64,000 nt of DNA from Cocos nucifera (lineage: Eukaryota > Streptophyta > Magnoliopsida > Arecales > Arecaceae). A program made the position numbers and the translations under genes. The stretch spans positions 1,585,089 to 1,649,088 of the forward strand of contig QRFJ01000007.1 in NCBI GenBank assembly GCA_006176705.1, read 5' to 3'. This document shows, one piece after another, positions 25,477-38,906 of the stretch. Within the stretch, counting starts at the first letter, position 1, and each line of letters starts with the position of its first letter. The notes under the pieces are model-generated. The model had not been told where the DNA came from. It did no database searches and saw only the letters and a list, made by a program, of their open reading frames with translations.

Positions 25477-28400
25477 TTAGATTGTCATGTCTTCATCACT
25501 AACTTCAGATTTCATCACGAAGCTGGGAAACACCATGGTTATGTCCCTGTGAACCAACCAAATGCAAAAACAGCAAAGATGAGAATTCACTTTCAATTTA
25601 GCAATAACAGGCATTCCAGGATGCGCTTATAATGATAATAAACTTGTAGAACACGACCACAGATAGCTCCATCTGCGGACTAACTCATTCTCTCTCTTTT
25701 CTCCTATTAACAAATTCATTCTCTATCCAGAGCAGGAGTGAGTTAAGCAAATGCATGGATCAGAAAATGAGACTACAATGTAGGATTGCAGGCGGATGCA
25801 AAAGGTCCATATATGCTGAAAAATTTTCATTATAATAGAGTGAACAAAAAAAAAAGTAATCCGATATCCAGAGTATGCATTAATGGAAGATGCAAAAGGT
25901 CTGTATATGATTTGCTGATAAGATTTTTAGATATAGGTTGCGGTATATAGTCAGAACAGAAGTAAAATGTTAACGAAAGGTGCAGGCAAAAAAAAAATTG
26001 TAAAACCAATAAGAAAAATGTTAGAACAACGAAAAATGAAGGTTTAAGTCCAGGAAAGTGGCAACGAAGGGTTGTAAATCAAGTTATTGTTATAATGGTT
26101 CCTTCTAATCATCAAACATTACATGTGGAATTTCCATGGAAACTTAGGCTAATCCTCTAGTTTGGCTCAACAAGATAATTTTGCTGATAATGTAGCCAGA
26201 TTCCCATTACATCCAACAGTTAAAGATAGGCGGGGGATGAATTAAGTTTTCAAGCAAATTTGTAAAACTATCATGACATACCCCTGTAATCTTGGAGACA
26301 TAATGCTCAGGCAAGGCAAAAGTGTGCAAGAATTACAACAGAGAAAATATTCCAACATATAAAATTTAAGCCATGATCCATCACACATAAAACAATAGGA
26401 TACCAATGTATCTAAGTACATGATAAGGATTAAGGCTCTAGAAATGTTGCAATAAAAATATTAGATTTGCACAGATATTACAAGATATTAGAGGTTTTAC
26501 ATTATCTGAAAATTTATAATCAAAATCTACTAATTCATGCAATGGAACTCAAGTATTAGTAGCTGCAAAGATAAATGTCATATCTATACATATTCAAGAA
26601 TACCAACAATTCTAGGTAATTGATATTGAAATGTAGATCAATAGACTATTCTCCATGACCATTAGATTTCTTATAGCTATATAGCACTAATAATTATCAT
26701 ATATCACATATTAGGAAACAAAATACTCTTAGACAAAATTACGTCATATATGAACCTGCCAAGAAATAAGCTAAGCAATATGATATCAGAAATTATTAGT
26801 TCTAAGGGACAGGTAAGACCATGTGATATGGAAATTCAGTCTAAGGCTCACTTTAAGTATGGAAGAGTCATGTTCCGCAACAAAGATGGATTTTTCTTAA
26901 CAAACTCCTTCCATTCATCAGGGTCTATTCTTCCATCACCTTTTGAATCTGCCTGACCAAATGTCTGTAGAGGTAAAGCAGCATGAAAATTAGATACTCC
27001 AAACAAAAGCTACAACTGCATGTAGCGTAGTCCAATTAACATATGGAATGAAAAAGACTCTGTTTCACCTTATCAACAATTTGTTCAACAATTTCATCTG
27101 AAAGACACAAATCTGATTCATTCAAAAGAGCCATCACCATCTCCTTCAACTATAGAAAACATTAAAAAATGGCATTAAAACTCTCCTTAGATAACACAAA
27201 TGCATGATAACAAATTTCAAATGAATTCTTTATATATTTTATAAGAATTTTGTGGAGTAGAATGAACTTAGATTGGTAAGTATTCAAGATAAATGTGAAG
27301 TTCAAAAGAACATTAGTTCAGTCAATGGAAGTTTACTGAATTATGTCATAAGAAATTTGATATGCAGCAAGCATTATCCTAGTTATATTGACGTGGTTGG
27401 TACATATAAGATAAAATATCTGCAAATTTCAGCATTTTTGACAATCAGTTTTCAACCTGACTAATACTTCATGAATCAGTAGAAACTTTCTTGCCAAGAT
27501 AACTCTGAGTAGGAGACAGACCTGCCATGATACCTTAGATATTGATTTGCTGGATCCCTCACCTTTGGCGGTCCACTAAGATATTAAACTAATCAACTAC
27601 ACGGTCTATGAAACTAAAGGATATAAACAGCATTTTTCCTTCCAAATCCAACATATGGCTTATTGAAAGGCTTAATGCAAATAGTAAATTCCTATACCAA
27701 CCTCTTGTCATTATCCCTTTAGCCATTTTCCTCTTGTGCCCCTCCACCTATTCTCTATTTCCATTTTGTTATTTCTCTTTACTCTTCCATTTATTTTCTT
27801 TTTTTCTTTTCTAACATGATATCAAGCAAAAATCATAGAATTAGCCTTCTACCATTTGTTGTGTCTTGTGCCATCCAGGGCTGTCTCTCATATTAAAAAG
27901 AAAAAGAGAAATTAAATAGAGAGAGGAAAAAAAGTACCCTCATCTTATCATGACAAGAATTAGTTCTGCCATGTGCACTGAATAAGGAAAGAATCAAATA
28001 TCATAACGCATGAAACTGATGACCAGTGCTCTAATATAATAATATACAGTTTGAGCAGTTATTTAAGTGCTAATGTATGTAGGTGCAGCTTGGTTTGGTG
28101 ACCATATCACATTGGACCAATGCAGTCCTCATGTAGCCAGGCTCCGTTAACGCTGCCAAGCACCTGCATACCCACATTCCTTGCACCAAAAGAAAAGGAA
28201 AAAGGAAAAAAAAAAGATCCCCTGCATATGCAGCCCCGACACATGAGGATTGTGATGATGAATTATTGTCTAATGTGAAAAAGTTGACGAAGAATACACC
28301 ATGTGCTTTCATTACTTGGTAGATGTTTAAACTTAGATATATGCAGTGCATCTTTATAGTTCCTAAATACCTCATGTTTTTGAAAAATAGTAGTATAGTG

Positions 28401-31400
28401 CCATGTAGTTTTGAAAAAATGGTAGCCTACATACTATGCATTTTGTTCATCATCCTATAATCAGTAAAGTTGTTTGTTGCATTAGCTTATTTTAAATTTA
28501 AGCTTTCTTTTATTTTTGATTCTCAAACAAGTGGATATGTATAACTACACTTTCATTTATTTTTGAATATCTTCTTATCTATTTCTAATTTCCATTTATT
28601 CTTATTTATTTTGATAGACTTTATTTATTTGTTAAATATCTTTATAACACCAGCAACATATGCATCCACATAGACCTGCAGCATGCCATCACCACTTTTT
28701 ATTATCTTTCTAATAAGTACTCCATTGTGCATAGGTACCTATGATGATGACAGTCCTTTCAAACAAAATCAACGAGACCCCATTTCATTAGCTTTACTAA
28801 AAGAATGCCACTGATTTAAAAGTAACTTTCCTAAAGTTGCAGCTGGAGTATTGACATGCCGGCCTTGTAGCTATTACACCGGGAAGTACTTTGTTGCTTC
28901 CCAGCACTAAAAATTTGAATTGTTTTGTTGCCAAAAGAATTTACCATCTCTTGAGCCTAATGAAAAGTCCTCCATCCCTAGGTTGCATGTCAGTACTCAG
29001 TTTTGATGACAGAATGAATTACTTATGACATGTTCAAAGGTGTTGATAACCAAACATGGTTGCAGAATTCGTAGTGATTTATTTCTTGAAGAATGATATA
29101 ACACTGTAAAGCAGTCAGATTAATTCCAAATAATGAGAATCTAAAGCTAATAATGACTTTTGTTACTTAATCGCTACAAATTCCACATAGGACAATTTAC
29201 AAGCTGTTGTTTGAGCAGCCAAGGAAATTGTGGAACAGCTTATAAGAGTCTGTAACTCATTAAGAGAAAATGCTAGATATAGTACTTGTATCAGCAGTAA
29301 AGTGTCTCATAAAATCTTGACAATTATTAGATAAAATTCTGTACTTCTTAAAGTGTCTAAGGTTTCCTCCATTTCAGACATACCACAATTAAATTCTTCA
29401 ATTATTTTGTGGTGAAGTTTTGATAATTATCAACTGGGGTTACTGTGCCAACAAAAAAGAAAAGACATATTGTATCACTGATGGCAAGAGATACTGTATA
29501 CAGGTTATTGGAAACAAACTAATTTGGAGTGTTCACACCATAGTCCACCATGCCCCTCGGACATGACAACACTGAATAGATTTTCAAAGATGATGGAGCA
29601 TGGGATCCATTATGATTTGGGAGCTAAAATGATTTCATTATCAGCACTACTATTTGACCAAGCTAATATAATTATGGTGACCACCTTCTCAATACTGAAT
29701 ATCCAGATTTACCAAAAAGTATGCCACAAAAACTAAGCCATAAAACAAAAAATGGAAACAAATGAATAAAATAACTATAATTACCTCATCACGTTCAATG
29801 TATCCTGTCTGCCTCAAGTCATACAATCTAAATGCAACTGCCACAAATACACCAAGAATTTGTGAGTTATAAATCAACCACAGTCATTTTAAAATATCAA
29901 AAGTTAATGAGTAACTTGCTGGAACCAAAGCTAACACATTCTGAACTCCCATTTGAGAACTACCAATCAAAATGATGAAAATTTGAGTGATCAAATCTAC
30001 TGCTAGAATCCAACGCATTACAAAGTTCCATCAATATCAAAGCCTATAAATTATATTGGCTAAGCAAAAGAACTGGAGATTAATAAATCTAAGTTATAAT
30101 GGTGGATATCATACATGCAATTTTATCTTCTTCTGGAGCATCAGGATGAAAAATGCTAAGTGATCTAACAAATTCTCCAAATTCAATAACCCCGTTGCGT
30201 TTGACATCAAACAAGTCAAATACCTGCAGAAATTGGCAAGATAATATGAGAAATATATGGTAGTCTTAATAGGCTGCCATGAACAAAACTTTCCATCACA
30301 CATTACAGCAATCAGTACTCTAGCACATGCTGACACTAGAAGCGCATGAGTGTTAAAAATTTCTTCCATCTCTCATAGCTCCAAATAGGTACATTTGTGG
30401 AAATTATCCAAGATACAACTAAAGATTGATCACTTTCTTTCCATCCAAACAGATATCCACTACTCCATATGGAATTTCGCTGCATAATCCTCACTTCACT
30501 TTTTTCGCGATGGAAGTATGCATCTTTCATTCAAGCCAGGTAGTTCCTTCGATCCAACAAGAAACGAAACAGCTAAATTTTTGACTTCCACTTTTATGCA
30601 AGCTACCGTGGGTTATGTTGGTCAGCGGGCACCTGTCTTTCTATGGCCCACTAATCTAGAGTACACTGATTAGGCTTCTTACAAGGAAGGAGGCTACTAC
30701 TTTGATGGCCACCTGTGATATTCTGTTTTTGCCTCCACTTGCTCGTTTCACCCTTTAATAGATGAAGAAGACTTAAGAGGAGAAGGAGCTGACCCTGTCT
30801 GCAAAGAGATTTTGCTTCTTGCTGTTCCTGAACAGTGCAAGTTGGAATTCTTCCTGCTTAAAAAGAAATGATTTAGGCGCTCATACTAGGAGTTCTAAAA
30901 CCAGAACCATCAATAGAGTTGCAAATACACAATTCCAGAGAGCTAAACAAAGAGGATACCTTGTGTATTAGGCCATCTTTGATTATCAAGAAACTCAACT
31001 TTTTAAATAGCTCATACAATGCTTCTACTTCGCTCACAGTAACTGCCATGAATACAAAGTGTAATTTTAGTTAGATATGCCTTAAAATGTAATTTTAAGG
31101 AACGAAATGCGCAGACAATGGAAAGAAATGTAATTTTAGTTAGATAATGCATTTCTTTCCATTATATTTCTTTCCATCATATCTTAAAATGTAATCTTAG
31201 TTAGATAATGGAAAGAAATGCATCTAACATCCAATTAGACAAAACCACCTTAATGGTCATGCACTGGACGAGCAGATACTGGCTTATTACACGTTTGAAA
31301 AACATTAGGATGCCTGAGATAAATGAGTTTTGGACTTAAAGTTTAATACACTGATAAGGAAAAAAAGCCAGCACTTGTTGATTCACAAATACATCCCTGC

Positions 31401-31636
31401 CACATATCCTAAAGATGGTAGCTGGATATTGAAATGCCATGAAAATCACCATGTGAATATATTAGATCCTCCAACATGAGGTTTTGAAAACAAATTAAGA
31501 GAGACAAAGAAAATCTCATATACTCACAAAACCTCCCATTGGCAGGAATATACTCACAAGCAGTCTCAGAAGCAAGGACTTTGGGGTCTTCATATCCAGG
31601 TGTGCGTTTGGTATGCTTTGTAGAAACGCAGCCCAT
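25477..31636 (-). CDS. CBL4: Calcineurin B-like protein 4 (SOS3-type calcium sensor)
   Basis: CBL proteins bind Ca2+ and recruit CIPK kinases to membranes; CBL4/SOS3 acts with CIPK24/SOS2 in Na+ homeostasis at the plasma membrane. Eight exons on the minus strand: 31636-31558, 31042-30960, 30853-30794, 30223-30115, 29837-29785, 27149-27069, 26964-26852, 25546-25477 (TAA), 215 residues, all introns GT-AG. The start is the ATG at 31634-31636, which gives MGCVSTK: Gly2 for N-myristoylation and Cys3 for S-acylation. An in-frame upstream ATG would bury this signal. After the first, non-canonical EF-hand come loops D80-E91 (DVKRNGVIEFGE), D117-E128 (DLRQTGYIERDE) and D161-E172 (DSKGDGRIDPDE). The C-terminus has the FPSF motif (residues 199-202) that CIPKs phosphorylate in this family. 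Blocks GYEDPKVLASET and RLYDLRQTGYIER match CBL4 better than CBL1/2/3. The largest intron is 27150-29784. The frame is intact. Confidence 0.95.
31061..31220. repeat. Direct/inverted repeat cluster in CBL4 intron 1
   Basis: The motif GTAATYTTAGTTAGATA occurs at 31061, 31130 and 31191. The 14-mer AATGGAAAGAAATG occurs at 31117 and 31207, with its exact reverse complement at 31150-31163 and a partial one at 31166. The cluster lies just upstream of exon 2 in the transcript. Confidence 0.8.
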
Positions 31637-32700
31637 CAAACAAGCAAATATAACCAAATATCAGATGAGATGAGAAACGGATGCCTTTAGTGCGAAGGTC
31701 CGGGGTCAAGTAAGAACCTACCAATCAACAGAGAACAGGAATATTTAATTGCATATAGCATGCAAACGTCAAGGGGAGAAAATGTGCAACATTGAAATGG
31801 ATGTGTGAATGAAAATTTCATCATAACTTTTTTTTTTTTTTTTGAAGAAATGGAGATTAATGATTTTCACCATTAGTCACCAGCAATTTATTGATGAAGA
31901 AGTATAATGTACAGTTCAGCCATTATGACTAAAATCAAGAACATGAGTAACAAAAATCATAATCTAAGAGATGACTCGGGAAAAAAAAAAAAAAAAACTA
32001 TGATTTTAAACATGACGAGTGAATTTCCTCATGATTCAAACTCTAGTACTCCATATCCAAGAACCCCGCATGAAGAACAAATCAGAGTCGAAAGGCGAAA
32101 AAGAAAATGTCGAAGCCGTCCCGAAATCTTCAAGCTAGGAATTCATGTGCGCTGATCGGGTTCCTAGCAAAAACCAATAGAAAAACAAATAAAAATCTTC
32201 AAATAAACCAGGAAAAAAGAAAAATCAAATTCTAGTTTCAGCTTCATTTCGAAGAATCCTTTTTCCTTCCTTCCGATCGTCAAGAAGAGGGGAAAAAAAA
32301 ACATAGAAGAAAAAAACGTAAAAGATCCCAGGAATTTAAGCACAAATCTGATAGATAAATCATATATACCAAACCTATACCTCAAAAATCTCAGATTTGC
32401 CGAATGCAGTACAAGAACTCGATCAAATAACGAGACCGTTTCGGTCAAGAAATCGAAAACAGAGAGAGAAGAAAGATGACTGACGAACAATCGTATGCGA
32501 AACCCTCTGCGACACGATCGCTAGAGTATTACAATCGCCGAGCTCTCCCTTTCTCCGGCCTCGGCGAGCGACCGTCCTCTTCCCTCCTCTCCTCCTCCCA
32601 ACATTCCGGCCGTTTTATGGTTAAAAAAGGCCTGCGAGCCGAGCCAAAGTCAAAGCCTTGCCACAATTCCTCTCCTTTTTAAGTTTTCAGGTAGAAATTT
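31637..32700 (-). promoter_or_regulatory. CBL4 5'UTR intron/leader and promoter region
   Basis: In transcript orientation a plausible leader exon ends near 32370 with TTTTTGAG|GTATAGG, and a GC-richer segment at about 32500-32660 may be the core promoter or first exon. No protein-coding potential is visible. Inferred from composition and splice-like sites only. Confidence 0.35.
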
Positions 32701-33540
32701 TGATGTTGATTTGGTTTAACCTAGTACAGTCTCCGACCATCCCATTCACCAATTTTTATTTTTATTAAATTGAGACCAATCATTTCTTATGCATGAAAAC
32801 GTGAGTGTATAATTCATTATACGTGTTAAATTTATATAATAAAGATGGCTGCCATTTTACTAGTCTCTACTCCGTTCATTTCTTTCCTCAGCGGTACTGT
32901 AAGTAAACATGGAAGCATCTTACAAGAATAATTCTATAATTTAACATCAAGATAATTATATTTTTAAGATTAAGAAGCTAGCTTGTTGAATGAGTTATGA
33001 TGAATAATCTACTTACATCATATATTTTGATGTGTTCGTATTCTATAGAGGTTCTCCATTCCTTTTCGAATGAAAAAAAGTATGAATCAGCAAAAATTTA
33101 TCCGTCTCAATCAAGGCTCGTTTCTCTTTATTCCATGCACCATTGCAGGATGTGTTGTCCATGTAACCTCCAAAATAATTTTAGAAAGATTGGCAACTAC
33201 GTATGAGTCATATAATGCAAATATGAGAATAGTTTTGGAATGCATTACATCACCGTAATTGAAATCAGAATAAGAATTGAAATAGATCGAAATAAGAATC
33301 AAAATGACTATATTTTATAATATATTTGGTTCATAATAAAAATCGAAATAGAATTTAAATATTAAAAAGTTGGGATTAGATTTTAAAGGATCGGAACATT
33401 CTCATTTTTCATTGGAATTGAAAAAAGAACGAGACTTCCTTCATCCAAATAAGAAGAATGGAACTTATTTATTTCCATTCCTATTACAAAGCTCAATTTA
33501 TTTTTCAATCAAATACGTCCTTAAAATGTTGCACCAAAAA

Positions 33541-33576
<36 letters not shown>

Positions 33577-35009
33577 TTAGTAGATGAAGCTTTTTACTGG
33601 AGTAACTACTTAAATAGGTAAAGATTAATGGAATAGCATCAATCACGGATGGCAAGCATGGAGCTTAGCCAGAAGCTTCCATTACACTTATCTAGTCAGT
33701 TTTATTCGTATTGCAAGGTCCATAAAGAGCACAGAGATGGCTATCGTAACTAGGCTACTACACGACAATTTAATTGAAGAACCCCTGGACCTTGTAACCA
33801 TTTTAATCATGTAGCCACGCCACTACAAGCTGTGGCTAGTCTACAGATTACCACGTGTCTTTTGAACCATTCTAGACTATTCTACGACCGCTCTTATCTG
33901 CGTACTCTCGACTCACCTATTCTACATTTGCTACCAATCTGCCCTCTTAAATTTTTTTTTTTTTAAAAAAATGCTAGGAATGATCAGACGAACGAACAAG
34001 CTCGTACAAGGTTGTTGTCACCAACAATCGAAGATGCCTCATAATGGTACTTGTTAGCTTTCACTTTAAGGTTGGAACCAAAACAAGAGTAGTTGGCACA
34101 AATGATACGCTAAAAGTTCAACTTTTAGCAAGCTTCGGCTCTTAAGCTGCGCTTCGTACCGTCCGAATGGATATAATTTTATCAAAAATATATTATAGAT
34201 GAAGAAAATTTTTATAAAAAAAAATTCTGTAAGATAATATCACGTAGTTGAAGATTCATTCGCTTCCTCATAATATCTCTTCATTTTTTAAACAAGACAT
34301 ATATCTTATATATTTTTTTAGAAAAAAAATAATATGATTGAATTGGATTGCGACTTATGTAGCAGAGACTAAATCTCAAGAGAGGATGAATCATATCCAT
34401 CAGTTCCATGAAATCTTGTATGCACTAATTTTATGAACTATATATATATCAAAGTTATGTGACCGACCGTTTGTACCAAAAAAAAATTTAATATTTTTGA
34501 CATCCAATAATAAAAAATTAGATAAAAATTTTATATTATATTAAAAAATATTTAAGTTTAATTTTAATATGTCATGTTCACGATCTAGCAGCAAAAGAAT
34601 GAGAATGTAATTAGGAAATTATATCAAATACTAATTGTGTTGCTGGTGTTTAGGAAAAATTGTTTGAGCTCTGATGCTGAGATAACAATCCAAGATTAAC
34701 CATTCCTTATGTATAGCACTAATTCCTACAAACAATGCTATTCTTCCTGCCTTGCTTTGAAAAATGAGTTTTTTATATGCACCGAACTGATTTTATAACA
34801 TTATGCTCTTTAAAAAAAAAAAAAAAAACTCACGAATGCTGAAAAATTGCTCTCTCCGACTTGAGCACAAGGCATACCTCATCCACATGCAAGATTAGTA
34901 ACAATTTTAACCACATTTCTCATAAATTAGTTATAAAGATATAAAAATTTAAAACCTATGTACAGTGTCATTAATGTAGAACTAGATTAGTCGAGATTAA
35001 TTTTTAATT

Positions 35010-35013
35010 TTTT

Positions 35014-35108
<95 letters not shown>
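35010..35108. repeat. Compound (TA)n(GA)n microsatellite
   Basis: About 32 TA units run directly into about 17 GA units. Confidence 0.95.
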
Positions 35109-35111
<3 letters not shown>

Positions 35112-35621
35112 AACTAATTTTTTTTATTGATTTCCTGCTCTCTAGTCAAAAGATTGATAGAGATTGATGCCCAAAAACTTTTGCAGGATTGAGAGAGCTT
35201 ATTTTCCTATTCTCGAGTCAAAAGATGGATTTTAAAATCTTTTTGAGGACCGGGGCCTCCAGGAAAGGGGAGGAGGCTACTTGAATGCACATTAGAAAAT
35301 TATTATCCATCATGATCGTTGGTTTCTAGAATGATGCATCGAGATGCATGCTTTAAGAATTTATAGCACCAGCGTGGCCATGAGGGCAGAGGGCCACAAC
35401 GCATCGTCTCATATAATTGTTAATAATGTCCCGTTAATGGAAATTTGAGACGTCCCAGATCAAGATCCACTCACATCGCGTCCCATCGTCCCATCTCTTT
35501 TTTCCTTTTTGGCTGGACAACGTCCCATCTCTTGGAAACTAGACCTCTCCGGCATTGCTAATCTTTTTGTTAATGTGATCCTTAAATTCACTACAGTAAA
35601 ATGTTGAGATCATACATAATT

Positions 35622-35625
<4 letters not shown>

Positions 35626-35699
<74 letters not shown>
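35626..35699. repeat. (TA)n microsatellite
   Basis: About 37 uninterrupted AT units. They give rise to an artefactual Tyr-Ile open frame on the minus strand. Confidence 0.95.
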
Positions 35700-35702
<3 letters not shown>

Positions 35703-36900
35703 TTATTATTATTATTTTTAACGCCATTCTAATAAAAAAAATTTTGTTAACCAAAACTTTAACTTCCGGTCCTCCTTTTAGGCTTACCATACTTATGCAC
35801 CATCTAATTAGCTCATGAAACCAAAATTCCAACCTGAACAAGTATAATGTGGGATGATAAATTTTGAGAGACTTGTAAGTATAGAACATTAATCTTCATA
35901 ATATAGCCATATATATAAAAATAAAATATTGCACACGCTTAATCAATGATAAATATCAAGAAAAGTGACTATTCATGAATAATAGTTTTTAAAATAAAAT
36001 AAATTTTTATTTAGTTATCTAGAAAATCTAAAAACATGTTCAAAGGACAGATAACCGATAATTTGGGTCCATACTTTTGGCTTCCAACGTTCCAATATTT
36101 GAGAAGCAACTATTACTCAAATTCAAGATGAGTTTAAAAAACACAAAGTCAAAACAATTCCATTAGAAAATATTCTAACATTTTATCACATACAATCTCA
36201 AGAATCACATCAATCTTGATCCCCATGAGCCTAAATTAAACTTGGCAATGCCTCATTATACAGTTGCACCGTACTTGGCAATGTGCAGATTATTGAGATG
36301 GAATCATATCCATTTAAAAGAACCAACACATATGGGGAAATCCTATCAATGGAGATTATTCTTTAGAAGAATCTTAATATTTTTTTTCTTTTTTTTTTTT
36401 GTTTAAAAAAATAGTTTTGTTACTAAGTATAACAAATACTGCTGTATCTTTATACGGACTTGTAAATGCTAAGATGGAAACTAACTAGTGTTACCATGCT
36501 AATATGATATGTGTCCAATTATTGTTGGTAATCTTTATTTTACTATTTGCTCTTGAAAAGGATTGATGTGTTCAAATCTTGGTGGTGGGGCATTGTCACC
36601 AAATTACTCGAAGAAGTAAAAGAATAAAAGTCTAACATTACCATATTGAGAAGCAGTTAACCAAGCATTATTTCGCCAACTTATTGCTTCATAAGGCCAC
36701 GAGCAATTTAAGAATCTATTTTGCAACTGCTAAAGTCAATTAAGCCTATTTGTGGATACATGATCAATACCAACCCAACTCTGCTCTATGTTTGGTTGGA
36801 GCCATAAAAAAATGATGAATGTGATCGGAAGAATAGATGACCTCCATCTATTTTTTGATTTAAAAAATTATAAAAATAAAGATGAAAAAAAAAATTATCT

Positions 36901-37365
36901 TGTAAGAATTTTTTCTAATTATGAACTATCATTAATTAATTATTTTATTTATTTCATTAAAAATGGACTGATTATATAATCCAAGTTAATAGACATGCTT
37001 ATGAGCCCAATATTGTTTGTGATCTTTTTATTTTGGATCAGATGCACCTTATATTGGATTGGTGTGGTTAGGATGACTCAATGTAGGCTTTAGTCCAACA
37101 TGAGTCCATGATAGATGGGTCTGTTAGAATTTTATTTTATATAACTAAATTTTTTCTTCACTTTCTATAAATATCGTGAGACTAGTTCTCTGGCTTGTTC
37201 CATCAAATAATCGCATGTTGAGAAGAAGTTGGTGGAGAAAGATCTGATTTCGGTGTCCGTCTGAGTATCTGCTGCTGTCATTCTTCATAAATCAATAGTG
37301 AACACAAGTATGTATCTATCTTTTGTATTCTAATCTTCTACAATGATTCATAAAAATTATTTACA
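36901..37365 (+). repeat. 5' LTR of copia element
   Basis: It begins TGTAAGAATTTTTT and ends ATTATTTACA. It is collinear without indels with the 3' LTR and contains a TATAAATATC box-like sequence near 37165. I count about 61 differences by eye, about 13%. Confidence 0.95.
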
Positions 37366-37367
37366 TG

Positions 37368-37380
37368 TGGTATCAAAGCA
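37368..37380 (+). other. Copia primer-binding site
   Basis: TGGTATCAAAGCA starts two bases after the 5' LTR. It matches the initiator tRNA-Met primer site TGGTATCAGAGC usual in plant copia elements, with one change. Confidence 0.85.
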
Positions 37381-37429
37381 TATTATAGAGGATTAGAATC
37401 AAAACAAAAAATTTAAAAAAAAGGAAAAG

Positions 37430-37980
37430 AAACGAGAGGGAGGGACGGATCCCATCCCCCCTTTTGTTTTCTCTCCTTCTTCTTACCACAAGGTGATAGG
37501 ATCAAGGCCGACGGCCACCGGTCCTTCTTCTCGTCAGTGGGGCGGGACCAAAATCGACGGAATGGGTCCGAGCCGACGGCCACAGACAGATCCCGTCCGG
37601 ATCTAGATCAATAATAATAAAAAAAATAAAACAAAAGGGATCAGTCGTGCCCTCCTTCTCTGCCTATGTGCAGCTAGCTGCGGCCATCTGGCTGGCAGCC
37701 CCATCTTGGGAATCCGACAGCGGCCTCGATGGGCGGTGGCGCTAGCTGCCGGGCCGATCTTTCCTATTAGAAATCCATAAAAAAAAAAGAGGGGACGTGG
37801 TTCAAGCCGTCGCACCCTCCTTCTCCCTCTTCCACACCGACGGGGACATCGCCGGCGGCTAGCGGTCCGTCGATTGAAGCTTCTCCGATGGTCGCCCGAT
37901 CGGAGTTGAGGCAAAGAGGAGGTGCCGGTGAGTCCCTCCGCTGCCCAAAACCAAAGCAAAAAAAAAAAACAAGAAAAACA
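37430..37980. other. GC-rich leader segment of copia element
   Basis: A block of about 550 bp with high GC lies between the primer-binding site and gag, in strong contrast to the AT-rich rest of the element. Its minus-strand open frame (37603-37959) is Arg-rich, has no known domain and is probably composition-driven. Confidence 0.6.
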
Positions 37981-38906
37981 TGAGGGAGAAGAGGCTAAAC
38001 GGGTTTCGAATTTTGGGTTTCAACCCAAAATCCAAACCCCATTTGGTGTTTAGGCCATTTTATGTAATTTTTCATTTTAGTCCCTATAATTATAATAATT
38101 ATATTTTAGTCCAAGAAAAATTATAGTTTAGTCTCTGTAATTATGAAAATTTAATTTTGGTCCAATAAATTATGTTTTAGTCCTTTTCTTGTAATTTATT
38201 ATGTAAAACCTCTATTTTATAATTAAGATCCTATTGAAGGTTATTATTTGTATTAGTCCTTCAAAATTTTAATTTGCTTTCTAAAAATTTTTCTGATCAT
38301 ACTCTTCAAAAAATTAATATCTGATATTATTTTAGCATGATATATATCTTTTGAACTGTATAAATATGCTATTATTATTTTGGAATGCAATATTATGTTG
38401 TATTATAATCAGTGGGATGCATGTTGTTAAGTATCCCATACTAAATTTGATCATTTTGGATATTTAATTTTCTGTATGGATAATTTTATAAATTAGCATG
38501 AATTTTATCATCAAAGTGATTTATTTATGTTAGTTCATAAAATTTTTCATCATTAGAGAAATATTTTTTAGTTGTGACATACAATCACCTGCCCAAAGGG
38601 GGTCATTGTGTGTTTTAACTAAAAATTATGTGGACCATTATGTTGCGAGTGTACTCTGACTTTCGAGATCTGTCTGTCCAAAGATGATAGATTTTTGAAT
38701 GCTAGGATATTTTTTTTATGGCATCGTGTAAAGAGCTCTTATACATATTGCATGTTCTACCCAAAGAAGAATATGTGATATAGTATTTGAGCTCTTATTT
38801 ATGGTTTATATCATTATATGACTATGTTGTTGATAAATGTCCATTATCCAATATTTGACATTCCTATTATTTATTTGTACAGTCTCTTTTGATGTTAATA
38901 ATAACA

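Larger units (their letters stand above)
32700..36900. other. Intergenic spacer with microsatellites
   Basis: No gene is recognised. It contains a weak MITE-like segment (about 33318-33523), (GA)n at 33543-33574, a compound (TA)n(GA)n at about 35010-35108 and (TA)n at about 35626-35699. Confidence 0.6.

Noticed and set aside
33318..33523. Possible MITE with ends TATTTGGTTCAT / inverted TATTTGATTGA
   Set aside because: The terminal match is only about ten bases with mismatches and no target duplication; not strong enough to list as an element.
35539..35889. 116-codon Tyr-Ile repeat frame
   Set aside because: It is produced by a (TA)n tract; the same holds for similar frames at 49221-49412 and 62667-62927.
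37603..37959. 118-codon Arg-rich minus-strand frame
   Set aside because: It lies in the GC-rich copia leader, is antisense to the element and has no domain; composition explains it.
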